A stretch of 64,000 nt of DNA. Source: Trogon surrucura (lineage: Eukaryota; Chordata; Aves; Trogoniformes; Trogonidae). The notes beneath the pieces are model-generated. The model was not told the origin of the DNA and searched no databases. It worked only from the letters and a program-made list of their open reading frames with translations. The translations under genes were made by a program, and so were the position numbers. Shown one piece after another: positions 25,102 to 37,719 of the stretch (positions within the stretch are counted from its first letter, which is position 1; each line of letters opens with the position of its first letter). The stretch lies in assembly GCA_020746105.1 (NCBI GenBank), contig CM036620.1:25256604-25320603 (forward strand). The letters run 5' to 3'.

Positions 25102-28100
25102 GCAATGGTGTTCCCTGGTTGAGTATTAACCTTTGCAGGTGATCTCAATAAATTAGCTTCTTTAACTAACAGCTTGTGCATGGGAATCTGTGCAGCATGT
25201 CAATAGAGGAAAGGAACAAGCTCCGTCAGGGTAGGACCCAAAGAGTGGATGACATGGAGCAGCAGGAGTTTTCCTAGTAGGAGTAGGAAGGTTGTTCAGC
25301 AGTTTGAGCTTTAGCTCAAGGTTTTGGAGACTTAGGTTTAATTCCCTGCTCAAGTTACTTCCTTCCTATAGGATTTCAGGTATTTTTCCAGATAACAAAT
25401 CTCTAAATATCTTTAGTATTGGACCCTTAGTTTTCCTGTAATACAGTTCTTCATTTGTACATTAATTATTACAGCACTTTCTTATCTCACAGGGATATTA
25501 GGAAGGGTAAGTGCACTGAAGATGGTTGGGTGCTTAGGTTCTGCAACGGGGAGGGCCATATAAACATCTCACTTACAATCTTGTTGATGTGGTGGCTGGC
25601 TTAGACTAGAATGAACCCCTCCACCTCTTAGTGTCTCACTTCCTCTTCAGAATTGAGAGAACATTTTTTACTCTCTTTCCAAAGTATATTAAAGCAGCAT
25701 TAATTAATGCCAAAGAGTGATGAGAAAAATAATGACGAACAGCTTCTGAAAGCTTATAAATAAACAAAACATACTCTGTAATCAGGACCTGTGACAGCTT
25801 TACTGTGAAAGGAGACTGTAGACAGCCAGGGGAAATAAAGCCTGAACTAAACCCCAAAGGAATTAATGGATTTATGCTTTAGGTTCCTTGACACCAGGCA
25901 GATAAAGAAATAAAGCAGTTTAAGAAAAGGTAGGACCTAAGCTTCTCAGTATAAGACTGAGATGTTCTGCTTACACAGAAGAACAGAACCTGGGAAAATC
26001 CTGGCCCTAACACTGTGGGTTTTAGGTATCTGAAATATTTAATCAGAAATCTTGGTCCCTCAATTCCTCCTGAATCAAACTTGATATTCTTCAATAGTTG
26101 TGCAGATCTTTAAGTCACTTTACACTTTGACTTCCATAATCCAAGACTTACAAAAGTATTTAGATGTTTAGAAATTGCAGAGAAATTATTACAGAATTTT
26201 CAAATGCTTGCAAGATAAAAATCCTCCTTGAATCTGCATTTACATTCTAGTCAAGGCCTGACCACACAGTCACATAGCTCAATGCCCTGAAAATCACATC
26301 TTCTGCCATTTAGGTGTGTCAGAAAATTTTACCCAAATCATATTGCTTTGGTTTATTTTTTGCCTCTCTTATCAGCAACAGATGAGCAACTACTGAGAGA
26401 ATTTCATACAATATGATTCATCTGGAAGTACTTTGGTACAGTTTTTACTAGAGCGTAAATAATTGAAGCTTATTAGATCTGATTTATCATTTATTTGTGT
26501 AACAGTGGTAATTCAAGGCTATACATTATCCAAAATGAAATACTTATATAAAAAGGAAAGTGAAAATCCACAGCTTTTTCATATTTCTGTTTAAGTCATG
26601 GTGGTTGATCTACTTTATTAGAGAAAACCATAGATTACATCTGCTACATCAGGTAGAACTTCCACCAACCCATCAAACCAATTCACTCAGAAGTCACCTG
26701 ATTGCTGTGCCAAAATGTAAAAATCCTTCAAATAAAAACGATGTAAAGTAACAGCCATTAGTCTTGATACATCTGATGCATCACTGTGCCAGCAGCTTTC
26801 CATTAATACATGATCTTGAAGAGACTATATAAAATGTTACATAGATGAGAAAAGCTTGGTACGCTGTCCAGAAGAAATTGCTGATTTGGGAACCTAATTC
26901 CCTCCACAGTGGAAGGACAGTAGAAAGATTATTGATGCCACTAAATCAAACTCTGTGTTAATGATCTGTGTGAGACCAAGGTGAGGGTCAAGCCTGTCAT
27001 TTCTGCAAATTTAAATTTCCTTTTAACTAGATCCATCTTTACAGAAAGTGGGGCATCCATTCCATTATTAAGCTCCTGCAAGATGCTTACGGTTGACGTG
27101 TTTGGCAAGCAGTATGATTTGTAACAGGAAGAAAAAGGACATGAAACTCAAGAGAGAATGTCGAGCTCAGACTCATTCATAGATTGTTTTTATGACAACT
27201 TTTTCACATTCATTTCCTACTTAATCAGGGGAAGCATGCTATACTGAGCAGCAACTACGTTCAGAACCACTGGGAGAGTCATCTATGACGCCTTTTGCTG
27301 AATGATATTCTAGGTCAAAGTAAGGAAACCAGGAGGTGTCATCATTAAAACTGAGATGTTTCAGTCCAGACATACTTATTGTCAAACTAAGGACCAAGAT
27401 CAAGAAGCAAAAATAAAAGTACTTATTATCTAGATGTGCAAATCTGTCACTTAAATGCACAAATCACTGTGGGATCTGTGTTACATACCGTTATTGTGAT
27501 GTTTTGCAGATAAATATGTAAATGAGTCCCTTTTCTTGGGGACAAATCTCAGTGATTCTGCTCCTTCGAGACAGATATGATAGATAGATATCATTATGGT
27601 TTTTTCTCAGTATTGACTCATAAAAGCCAATAGCTGAGAAGTTCCTTTTTTTGCATCATTGTGGTTCAGTATTCCTTTTTCATACAATCCACGCATGGGT
27701 CCAAGCTGATGATTTTGACATCACCACAGAATCGAGAATAAGCTTAAACATATATATTTTTCTGAATGTTCCCAAATGTCTAGTTACTAAAACTCTTTAT
27801 ATGCGTATTTGACTTTGTGAAGTGAAATCACATCTTCCCGGAATCTATCCAGGCTGTTTGCCAAGGACTGTACGTACATCAAGGACATCACATCTCACAA
27901 GGAGTGTATGTGGTAGCTGAGAGCTCTAACAAAAAATGTTTAGATTCTAAGTGAATTAAGTTTCTCTTAAGACAAAAATCTTCCGACATACTTAGCCCAT
28001 CAATCACTGCCGCTCAAGTTAAAAAAAGAAGAGGAAAATATGTTTATTTTTGGAAGCCATATTGATTCTCACACAATGTACGGGATTTTCTGTTATACAA

Positions 28101-31100
28101 AGCCAAAATGAAAAAATTCAGTAACACATATGTCACAAATCAAAAGAAATAATCAGTGACCTCCAAAATGGCTTTGAAATCACCTGCATGGTTTGAAGGC
28201 TATTTTCTAGTCTGGACATTGCCATACATCAAGAATTTCAATTTAGCTACAAATTGTCCAGTAATATTCATGTTCTAGTTGGGACATTCTGAAAATAAAT
28301 TGATATAGTCTTTCTTTTTCTGTTTATAAGCACAAACACAGAATCAAGGAACATGAAGATAGAAAATACCAATCAGTTTATACATTTATATCCATCTCAG
28401 TCATGGTAGATTGATCATTCCTTGGTGTACTGGCCCAAGTGTGGTTTTAGAACTCAAACAACGTTTTACAGCTGAAATTCTAAGGTCTGCTCTGAGATAG
28501 CTAATTAACACACAACACTCAGGGGACATTTTCTATCTTAAGGGGGAATATTCAGTAAGCATAGTACTTTAACAAGCTTAAAGTAGATGTTTCTAACAAG
28601 TATTCCATAATCTCCAGTATATCAAATATGTTTTGACACTATGCTGTATTAATGTTGTAGCTCTATGAATCTTCAATAGTTTTAATACAAAGCAATTGGC
28701 CTTGGACAAAAATCTGGTGCAATTACCTTAAAAGGGTAAGAAAAAGTCACGGTGGTTCTCATTGAAAGTAATTTTTTGGAGACTATCCATAGCTTTCCAC
28801 TCCTTTAGAACCTGCATCATTTCAGCAATTCATCAAATAATTTCACTGGGGAATCTTATCATAATTCCTGAGAGCCTCTTGAGTCCTCCTTTCATGTCTC
28901 AGTCATTTGCAAAGACTAGTTTGATAATCATGGGATAAGTCCTCCAGTGGTTTTCAGCTAACTCTATGTTTGTGCATCACTAACTCCATTATAAAGACTG
29001 CTCATGAACACAGTTTTTATAAACTAACTGGACACACTGGATTAAATACATGTATGCAAACCTCACACGTGTATAGTAACGTATAAGTAGTAGGAGAAAG
29101 AATTAAAGGATAAACTGAAAACATAAGTAATGGCAAACTGAACTTGTAATGTAAACACAGAAACTGCCGTTTAAACACTTAGTATCTACTGTCACTGGCA
29201 GTAACTTCTTCCTAGGAAGGCGAAGGATTTGGACTGTTTCATTCATGTGTTGTATCTCCTTTGACAATAATAAGATACTGCTGAAATTATGAATATGTTC
29301 TATTCTGAAAAAAATAAATAAATCTGATGTCTTTCTATTATTTCAGGGACTTTATTTTCTCGTTGTTTTCCTGTTATTTCCCTAAAAACACAAGGACAGT
29401 TTTCAGAAGGCCTGAACACTTACAACACCCACTGACTTCAGCTACAATTCTGTTCTGAACACTTCTAAAAACCAAGCCTGCAGCACAACGGATCTTGCTC
29501 CTAATGAAATACACATAGGGACTTCTAACGTTCACTCACAATCTCCAATTTTACAGTGTCAGTCTAAAGATTCACATATGAAATCTGTTTGTTATCACAT
29601 TTCCTGTCTCTGAAAGATGAGGCCATGCCGCCTGCATTTGAATCTATCCCTCCAAGGAGTTTGTGAGTTTCATGTCAGAGGTGGACATAATTACACTAGG
29701 TTTAGAGATAAAACACTAAACAGAAAAAAACCTAATCATAAGCACTTAATAGCACTGGTGCAATTACACCACCCCCCCTTATTCAGCTGCAGTAATATAA
29801 GCAATTGCACTCAGCTTCTGGGGTTTGGAAAATGCTCATCGGAACATTTTCCATTTTGTTCTTTGAAGCATACTCACTCACTTAACCTATTAATTTTCTG
29901 CCTATTTCCAGAAAGCAGTTAAATATAAGACGTAGCTTTCAACTGCCTTATTGCAATGCATGGCAGTATTTATAGGACAGCTGAAGAGGTATCTGAGCTA
30001 GAGAGAGAGAACCCAGATGTGTGTGAGGGGAAACAAAAGAGAAGACACTACATAAATTGCATCAGCCTGTTGGTGTCTAGCAGAAACAATTAAACTAAAC
30101 AATGAAAGAAAAATATATCTAGGAAAATACTTCTCTCCTGGAAAGCTGTTTGAGCGTAAGGGACTGCTCGCTCTTCCCCCGCTCTTTCCTTCCCCAGACT
30201 CAAGCTGCCTATTAAACTAAAAGAGCTATAAAATAAAATGATTGAGTTTGGACACGTTGTGTGTGTTTAAGGCCGTGGACTGCAGAGCACACGCTGCCAT
30301 CGTGCTGCACTGAATCTGCCACCACATGGGTGAGTTCACCGTGCTCCTCTCTTCTGCATTTCTTCAACATGACTTATCATTCTAGAGAGAGAGACTGTCC
30401 AACTTCCCAACAGTGGGAAGGGCATAATTACACAAAGAAGCAATCAGATTAGGAGATTAGGATGAGTAGCACAAAACGATAGTTTTGAAAGACAAGACAA
30501 TGAAAAGTGCAGGGGAAAACTATTTGAATCAATATAATGGCTTTTAAAATTTAATAAACTGGCACCTCTCTGAACAGTGGAGACATTATACTAATTCCTT
30601 TTTCTGTTGCTTGTACATTCAGATTACCCAGAAGCCTGCACTCCCTTTAGTTTTGGCAGCAATGCTAAACCAATCAGGTATTTGTTACTTTAAGAGGCTT
30701 ACATTTTGTCTTAGCTATGATTACACTCTATCATGCTGTATCACATGTTTGCGGTGTTGCTTCCCTCTTGGCAAGCTGAGGATGCTGCCATTTAGCTAGT
30801 TCCAAATAAGTAGTAAACCTCCTAAACCTTTTTATTCCCTGCTTGACAATTTACATGAAATTATCATGTAGTAGTTCTGTAACATAATTTTTAAACCTAT
30901 TTTAATGCAAACTAGTGCTATTACCTAATAAATAGATATGTTCAACTAAAATACTATTGTTCAGATTAAAGATTTGATTGTTATGTTTAGTATCTATCTC
31001 TCATTGCTAGGCTTGCATATATTTTCATTTGACTTTTTTTTTCGTTTGCTTGTTTCTGGACTTAAAGGGAAAACAGCACATTATATGAATGGATCTTATT

Positions 31101-31278
31101 AACATTAATAATATCTTTGTGGTGAGCTATTATAAGGTAGTCACTCAAGTGAATCTCACTATGGAAGCAGCACCCTCTTTCTTTAGCTCACTAGCAGATT
31201 TCACCTTTAGCTAGTAGAGCAAATAGCATATAAAAATGCAATAACTGCAGAATACTGTTTGCTTTGGATGTTTCACTT
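25102..31278. other. 6.2 kb unique DNA, no gene recognised
   Basis: This block is AT-rich and free of recognisable CR1. Minor features are a small GATA cluster near 27577-27592 and (GA)5 at 30001-30010. Open frames reach 101 codons (29617-29922) without domains. Poly-T and AT-rich words are frequent, but no longer repeat was identified. Confidence 0.5.
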
Positions 31279-31342
31279 TGGTCAGTTACCACTCTGGTCA
31301 GTTACCAGTTTTATATGCAAACGCATTTTATACGCAAACTCC
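31279..31342. repeat. Two consecutive short tandem duplications
   Basis: The first pair is 16-bp units at 31279-31294 and 31295-31310 (both begin TGGTCAGTTACCA). The second pair is 17-bp units at 31309-31325 and 31326-31342 (TTTTATATGCAAAC and TTTTATACGCAAAC, 14 of 17 identical). They directly abut the 5' edge of the large CR1 and may be filler or slippage products formed during or after its insertion. Confidence 0.75.
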
Positions 31343-31344
31343 TT

Positions 31345-33660
31345 CCTCACATTCAGACAGAAGCACTGCTGGATCTTGTACTTACTAACAAGGAGGGTCT
31401 CGCTGAAGCGGTAAAGGTTGAGGGCAGCCTTGGCTGCAGTGATCATGAGATGGTGGAGTTCAGGATCTTGTGCAGCTCAAAAAGAATATCAAACAGGATC
31501 ACAACCCTGGACTTCAGTAGGGCCAACTTTGGCCTTTTCAAGCAATTGCCAGGGGAAACCCCATGGGACAGGGTACTAACTAAAGGGGCTCAAGATAGGT
31601 GGTTAATATTCAAGGACCACTTCTTCCAAGCTCAAGATCAGTGCATCCCCATGGGTAGGAAATCAAGAAAGAGAGCCAGGAGATCTGCACGGTTAACCAG
31701 GGAACTGCTGGGCAAACTCAAGTGGAAGAAGAGAGTCCACAGATCATGGAAGGAGGGACTGGCCACTTGGGTGCAATATAAAACTGTGGTCAGAGGATGT
31801 AGAGAGGCAACTAGGTAAGCCAAGGCCTCCTTGGAACTAAACCTTTCAAGAGAGGTCAAGGGCAACAGAAAGGGCTTCTTCAAATATATTGCTGACAAAA
31901 CTAACACTGGAGGCAATGTAGGCCCCCTGGTGAATGAGGTGGGTGCCCTGGAGACAGAGGATACAGAGAAGGCAGATTTGCTGAATGCCTTCTTTGCCTC
32001 TGTCTGTACTGCTGGAGACTGTCCTCAGGAGCCCCAGAGCCCTGAGGCCCCAGAGAAGTCAGGATGAAGGAGGAGTTTGCCTTGGTTGATGAGGACTGGG
32101 TTAGGGATCACTTAGGCAATCTGAACACCCATAAATCTGTGGGCCTTGATGGGATGCCCCTGCGAATGCTGAGGTAGCTGGCAGAAGTCATTGCTTTCCA
32201 TCATCTTTGGTAACTCGTGGGCAACAGGACAGGTGCCTGAGGACTGGAGGAAAGCAAATATCACTCCAGTCTTCAGAAAGGCCAGGAAGGAGGACGCGGG
32301 TAACTGCAGATCGGTCAGCCTCACCTCCATCCCTGGAAAGGTGATGGAGCAACTTATCCTTGGTGCTGTCTCTGGGTATATCAAGGCTAAGAGGGTCATT
32401 AGGAGCAGTCAGCATGGCTTTGCCAAGGGGAAGTCATGTTTGACCAACCTGATAGCCTTTTATGAAGACATAACCAGGTGGATGGATGGTGGCCGTGCAG
32501 TGGATGTGGTCTATTTGGATATCAGCAAGGCCTTTGACACCATCTCCCACAGCACCCTCATAGGTAAACTGAGGAAGTGTGGTCTGGATGAACAAGTAGT
32601 GAGGTGGGTCGAGAACTGGTTGAAGGGAAGAAGCCAGAGGGTTGTGGTCACGGAGGCCGAGTCTAGTTGGAGGCCTGTGTCTAGTGGGGTCCCTCAGGGG
32701 TCAGTACGGGGGCCAGTGCTATTCAATATATTCATCAATGACCTGGATGAGGGATTAGAGAGTGTTGTCAGCAAGTTCGCTGATGACATGAAACGGGGAG
32801 GAATGGCTGACACACCAAAAGGCTGTGCTGCCTTTCAGAGAGACCTGGACAGGCTGGAGGGCTGGGCGGGGAGAAATCTTATGCAGTTCAGCAAGGGCAA
32901 GTGTAGAGTTTTGCACTTGGGAAAGAACAACCCCATGTGCCAGTACAGGCTGGGGACTGACCTGCTGGAGAGCAGTGCAGGGGAAAGGGACCTGGGGGTT
33001 CTAGTGGGCAGGAGGATGACCATGAGCCAGCAATGTGCCCTCGTGGCCAAGAAGGCCAATGGCATCCTGGGGTGTATTAGAAGGGGAGTAGTAAGTAGGT
33101 CAAGAGAGGTCCTCCTCCCCCTCTGCTCTGCCCTGGTGAGGCCACATCTGGAATATTGTGTCCAGTTCTGGGCTTCTCAGTTCAAGAGAGACAGGGAACT
33201 GCTTGAGAGAGTTCAGCGCAGAGCCACAAAGATGATGAAGGGAGTGGAGCATCTCCCTTATGAGGAAAGGCTGAAGGAGCTGGGTCTCTTTAGCTGGGAG
33301 AAGAGGAGGCTGAGGGGTGACCTCATTAATGTTTATAAATATGTCAAGGGTGAGTGTCAGGAGGACGGAGCCAGGCTCTTCTCGGTGATGTCCAATGACA
33401 GGATAAGGGACAAGGGATGCAAGCTGGAACATAGGAGGTTCCACAAGAACATTAGGAACAACTTTTTCACAGTGAGGGTGACAGAGCCCTGGAACAGGCT
33501 GCCCAGATAGGTCACGGAGTCTCCATCTCCGGAGACGTTCAAAAACCACCTGGATGCATTCTTGTGTGACCTATTGTAGGTGATTCTGCTTTGCAGGGGG
33601 GTTGGACCAGATGGTCTTTCAAGGTTCCTTCCAACACCTAACATTCTGTGATTCTGTGAT
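31345..33660 (+). mobile_element. CR1 LINE, large copy with endonuclease end and RT
   Basis: This is the longest CR1 in the window, about 2.3 kb. It starts within the C-terminal part of the APE-like endonuclease (EALLDLVLTNKEGL region, with a GCSDHE motif at about 31435-31449). It continues through a linker and the whole RT, and ends with the 3' UTR and two clean octamers plus a decayed third at 33643-33660. ORF1 and the N-terminal two thirds or so of the endonuclease are missing through 5' truncation. The exact 5' edge is uncertain by some tens of bases, because the flank is itself duplicated (31279-31342). Confidence 0.95.
31360..33579 (+). pseudogene. CR1 ORF2 relic: endonuclease C-terminus plus reverse transcriptase
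   Basis: Domains in order are the endonuclease end with SDH at 31438-31446, a basic linker (about 31640-31800), and the RT. The RT has YLDISKAFD (motif A, 32512-32538), GVPQGS (motif B, 32686-32703) and FADD (motif C, 32776-32787), so the three catalytic aspartates appear present. Breaks are a TAA at 31816-31818, a frameshift near 32060, an in-frame TAG at 32175-32177, a second shift near 32195 (an apparent loss of about 8 nt) that restores the first frame, and a TAG at 33508-33510 just before the natural stop at 33577-33579. From 32191 to 33510 the frame is open for 439 codons. The protein would have served target-primed reverse transcription; this copy cannot. Confidence 0.92.
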
Positions 33661-36600
33661 TTGGTGAAGAATGACACTACCCACACTGAAATTTTCAATG
33701 ACATTTAGAAAAATGATAAACATGGTTTTCAGTGGAATAACAAACATCCTGGAAAAAAATTTGAACAAATTGACATGTATGTCCTCAACCACTTGACATG
33801 GTCTCTTTAACAACTAATCTTTTTGATAGAGGGTCTCAAAACAGTATAATTACTCCAGTTAATGGATAAATTGTCCTCATTAAGAATCACGATTTCTAGC
33901 ATGAAAGCCAGCTAAATAGAAATATGAAGTTTAGGCTTACTGGCTTTGACAAAGAACCATCATTACAATTCAGCTGTACAGTCATCAGAACGGCTCTCCC
34001 TGCAAGGATCTGTTGCAGCAGTGAGTTCTGGAGGGTTGAATCTCTTCCCTCCAGAGCAGCAAAGGCATCAGAACAGTTGCGCAGCTATTGGTTCCACATT
34101 CAGAAATAATTTTGCAGGGTCCTAACTATTTCCTGTACCTGCAATTAATCTGAGATGCTGTTATCTGAGAAAAGAAGTTCTGCCCAAGGGTGATTAATAT
34201 GTGAAGCCATGTATCTCCACAGTTTAATAGCTTTATGTGAGTTTTATAGTGCAATGCAAGTCAAAATTCAGCATGTGATTTTCACCTGCAAACCTCTGCT
34301 GTTACTGAATCCTGGTTAACTCCTTACAAGACCAAACGGTAAACAATCCCTTTATAATCCCTTCCGGAACATTTCTGCAAAGGACATCCATTAAATTAAG
34401 CCAACTTGGCAAAGGTAAAGATATTGTTGAGCATTTATTAAAGTGTCTCTTACATTGCTATAGCTCTGCAAAATCTAATTAGAATGGAAGCCAATGTATA
34501 TAGCCTTATAAATAAAATTAAGTCTTGCAGTAGAGAACTGCTGCCTTTGCACATAATCAGAGAGATCATCTATAGAGCAGATGGCTACTCAGCCAGTTGG
34601 CTAAGGGTTACAGTACATTTACATTTGCAAAAATGGCTAAGAATTTGTTAGAATCCTTTCAAATAACTGATTTTCCATGATGTACTTGCTCAGTAACATA
34701 ACTTTGAAGACAGTTTATTGGCTAATTGAAAAGATCAAAAAGGAAATCAAACTAGTTAATTAAGGGGCTGTGGTAATAACACCTTCTTATCTGTTTCCAT
34801 TTAATATTCCTTGATTTTCACTATCCTGAAAAAATGACAACACTTCACTGAACATAAAGCTTAAATGCACTGCTGCTCTGGATAATCTTCCAGACATTTA
34901 ACAGCTTTTTAGCCATATGGACAATGCATATACAGTTAGAAAACAGCTTTTATCCATATACATATGAATTTAAAGGGAAATAAAAAGGTAATATGTATCT
35001 GGGGAAGTTAAGGGCAAGCATCTGGCAATCCCAGAAAATCTATAATTACTTATTTGTAAACCAGGTATATTGGAAGCTATCTTCAAATAATAACAGTAAA
35101 AAATAACACTAAGCATAGATTCATGCATTTATATTCTCTATATAAACACAGACAGAGTACAGGAAAGTTGTGGATAAATCTATAATGAATTGCTGTTAAA
35201 AGGGACTCTCTCTTCTGATATGCATGAAAATTACAATGTATCCTTCCCAAAATTGCCACACGGACTCATTAGGAAATGAATTTGTACAGAACAAATCAGA
35301 AATCTGCTAATTCCTTCAGGAATTACAATTAATTAAAAATTATTAATTTAAGATACTTAATACTCAATGCCAGACTAATCTTAGCAACAACACCATTGAA
35401 GCTTCAGGCTTCTGACAGAGTTAAAATAGAAGAATGCTACAGATAGGCTACAATTTTTCAGAGTTAAGGTAATTTTTATGGGTTTTTTTTAATTATTCAT
35501 GGTAACAAAATGCTATTTATTCACCACATTCTAAAGGAAAAATAGTTGACTCCAAATCACACTGCAAAGAACAGCCTGTTCTACAGTGATTGTAATCTCT
35601 CATTCTTCCCCAATGGGACTGAAATCAAAGCTGAGCTCCACTTCTGGCTGCTCCAAGAAAGACTGGATGGCAGCCTCCATATCCCCACAGCACAGGAGAC
35701 CACTTTGTTGCGTACACATATCTTGCTTAGGATTAAATTCACCCTGCTTTTAGCTCAGCATCACACCTAAGTCAAACTCAAGGTTACCCAGAAAAAAACT
35801 TACAAGACACAAGTAATGTATCTCCTTGTTATCTCCGCTTCTGAACTGGGTAGGCACACATGTAGGTGCAACTCCTTGGTCTGAAATTAGAGTGTGTATC
35901 TTAAATTGCTTTGTAGTGTCATATTATGGCAAATGTGCAGCATATAAGATAGTGATTTCTTTCCAGGAAGGTCCTGGAGTTGTGTGCGGCAGCGTACTGC
36001 ACTGTAGGTAGACTGTCATGCTTGTCAGACCCGGAGGTAAGGTACGTGGGTGCACAGCGAGTACATTATACACCACTCAGTGCTTTGGATTGCTCCTGGC
36101 CTGTGCTCTGCTGCACAGTACAGATACAGCTTCCCACAGCACAAGGCATCGCTGATTGATCACTCTGAAAGGAGTCCTTTCTTGTGCATAGGACCATTTT
36201 TGAGGTGATAGCTGCAAAAATGGGCCATTCATGTCTAATCTCTGATTTCTGAACAGCTATCCACTGAGTCTTGTTATCACGCCTGGGGTGGAGGAGGGGG
36301 AGAGGTCAGTGTATGTACTACTTGCAAAAGCAGGTGAGAGAAGCAGAAGAGTGCTTGCACAGGAAACTCAGGGATGCAGGAAGCTGTGTATTTGTGGAGA
36401 AACAACTGCACAGGTATTCATTCAAGTATGCAAATTAAAGAATGCCAGAAGATGCAAAAGCCAGGAGCTTTTTAAAGCACAGGAGAAAGTGAAAGACTAG
36501 CATAGCAAAATGCAGGATCTCTCAATTCAACTAAAATATCTAGTTTTTGCTGGCGGCTATGTGCAGGGATAACAAAATTAGAATATATTGTTGAATCCAT

Positions 36601-36758
36601 GATGCTAAAAAGTTAAGGAAAGATTGATACTTCCCATTTCAAATTACTGAAAACAGCAGTGGTCACACCGTGTTTGGTTCTCCCTTGTACTTTGTGCTTT
36701 TTTCACTTAGGAAGAACCAAAGAAACTCCCTTCAAGAAACTGTACTAAAGCAAAAGTG
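33661..36758. other. 3.1 kb unique DNA between two related CR1 copies
   Basis: There is no gene signal. 34380-34600 is repeat-free, with several AATTA/TTAAT words and a GCCAACTTGGC palindrome near 34402. 35310-35370 is strongly AT-rich. Open frames are 74 codons or fewer. The segment is flanked by CR1 copies in the same orientation, so it would be lost in an unequal exchange between them. Confidence 0.5.
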
Positions 36759-37631
36759 CTGGAGCTGGTGCTTTTCAATATATTCATCAATGACCTGGAT
36801 GAGGGATTAGAGAGTGTTGTCAGCAAGTTTGCTGATGACACAAAACTGGGAGGAGTGGTTGACACACCAGAAGGCTGTGCTGACATCCAGAGAGACCTGG
36901 ACAGGCTGGAGGGCAGGGCAGAGAGAAATCTTGCGAAATTCAACAAGGGCAAGTGTAGAATTTTGCACCTGGGAAAGAATAACCCCATGTGCCAGTACAG
37001 GCTGGGGACTGACCTGCTGGAGAGCAGCGTAGGAGAAAGGGACCTGGGGGTTCTGGTGGACAGCAGGATGACCATGAGCCAGCACTGTGCCCTCGTGGCC
37101 AAGAAGGCCAATGGCATCCTGGGGTGTATTAGAAGGGCTGTGGCCAATAGGTCGAGAGAGGTCCTCCTCCCCCTCTACTCTGCCCTGGTGAGGCCACATC
37201 TGGAATATTGTGTCCAGTTCTGGGCCCCTCAGTTCAAGAAGGACAGGGAGCTGCTTGAGAGAGTCCAGCGCAGAGCCACAAATATGATGAAGGGAGTGGA
37301 GCATCTCCCTTATGAGGAAAGGCTGAAGGAGCTGGGTCTCTTTAGCTTGGAGAAGAGGAGGCTGAGGGGTGACCTCATCAATGTTTATAAATATGTCAAG
37401 GGGGAGTGTCAGGAGGACAGTGCCAGGCTCTTGTCAGCGGCGTCCAATGACAGGACAAGGGGCAATGGGTGCAAGCTGGAACATAGGAGGTTCCACTAAA
37501 ATATCAGAAAAAACTTTTTCACAGTGAGGGTGACCGAGCACTGGCACAGGCTGCCCAGGGAGGTTGTGGAATCTCCTTCTCTGGAGACTTTCAAAACCCG
37601 CCTGGACTCGTTCCTGTGCGCTCTGCTGTAG
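36756..37631 (+). pseudogene. CR1 reverse transcriptase fragment with one premature stop
   Basis: The frame is open from the truncation to 37499 (247 codons). A TAA at 37497-37499 stands where the related copies have a lysine codon (FHKN region). It then stays open to the natural TAG at 37629-37631. That single stop is the only coding break visible in about 870 bp, pointing to a fairly young insertion. The YxDD-like FADD is intact, but motifs A and B and the endonuclease are missing, so the product could not work. Confidence 0.92.
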
Positions 37632-37719
37632 GTGATCCTGCTCTGGCAGGGGTGTTGGACTAGATGATCTTTGAGGTCCCTTCCAACCTCTAACATTCTG
37701 TGATTCTGTGATTCTGTGA
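36759..37719 (+). mobile_element. CR1 LINE, 0.96 kb, 5'-truncated inside the RT
   Basis: Homology to the large copy starts at about GAGCTGGTGCTTTTC, equivalent to 32715 there, so the cut falls between RT motifs B and C. FADDTKLG is present near 36826-36849. It runs to a complete 3' UTR with GTTGGACTAGATGATC and three perfect ATTCTGTG octamers ending at 37719. By eye it is very close to the copies at 31345 and 6357 (same subfamily). The unique flank upstream ends near GCAAAAGTGCTG. Confidence 0.95.

Noticed and set aside
32112..33704. Minus-strand open frames opposite the large CR1
   Set aside because: They are antisense to the RT frame, whose motifs read on the plus strand. There is no independent similarity.
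36707..37304. Minus-strand frames of 146 and 165 codons
   Set aside because: They are antisense shadows of the CR1 RT fragment at 36756-37631. The same antisense wording recurs opposite other CR1 copies.
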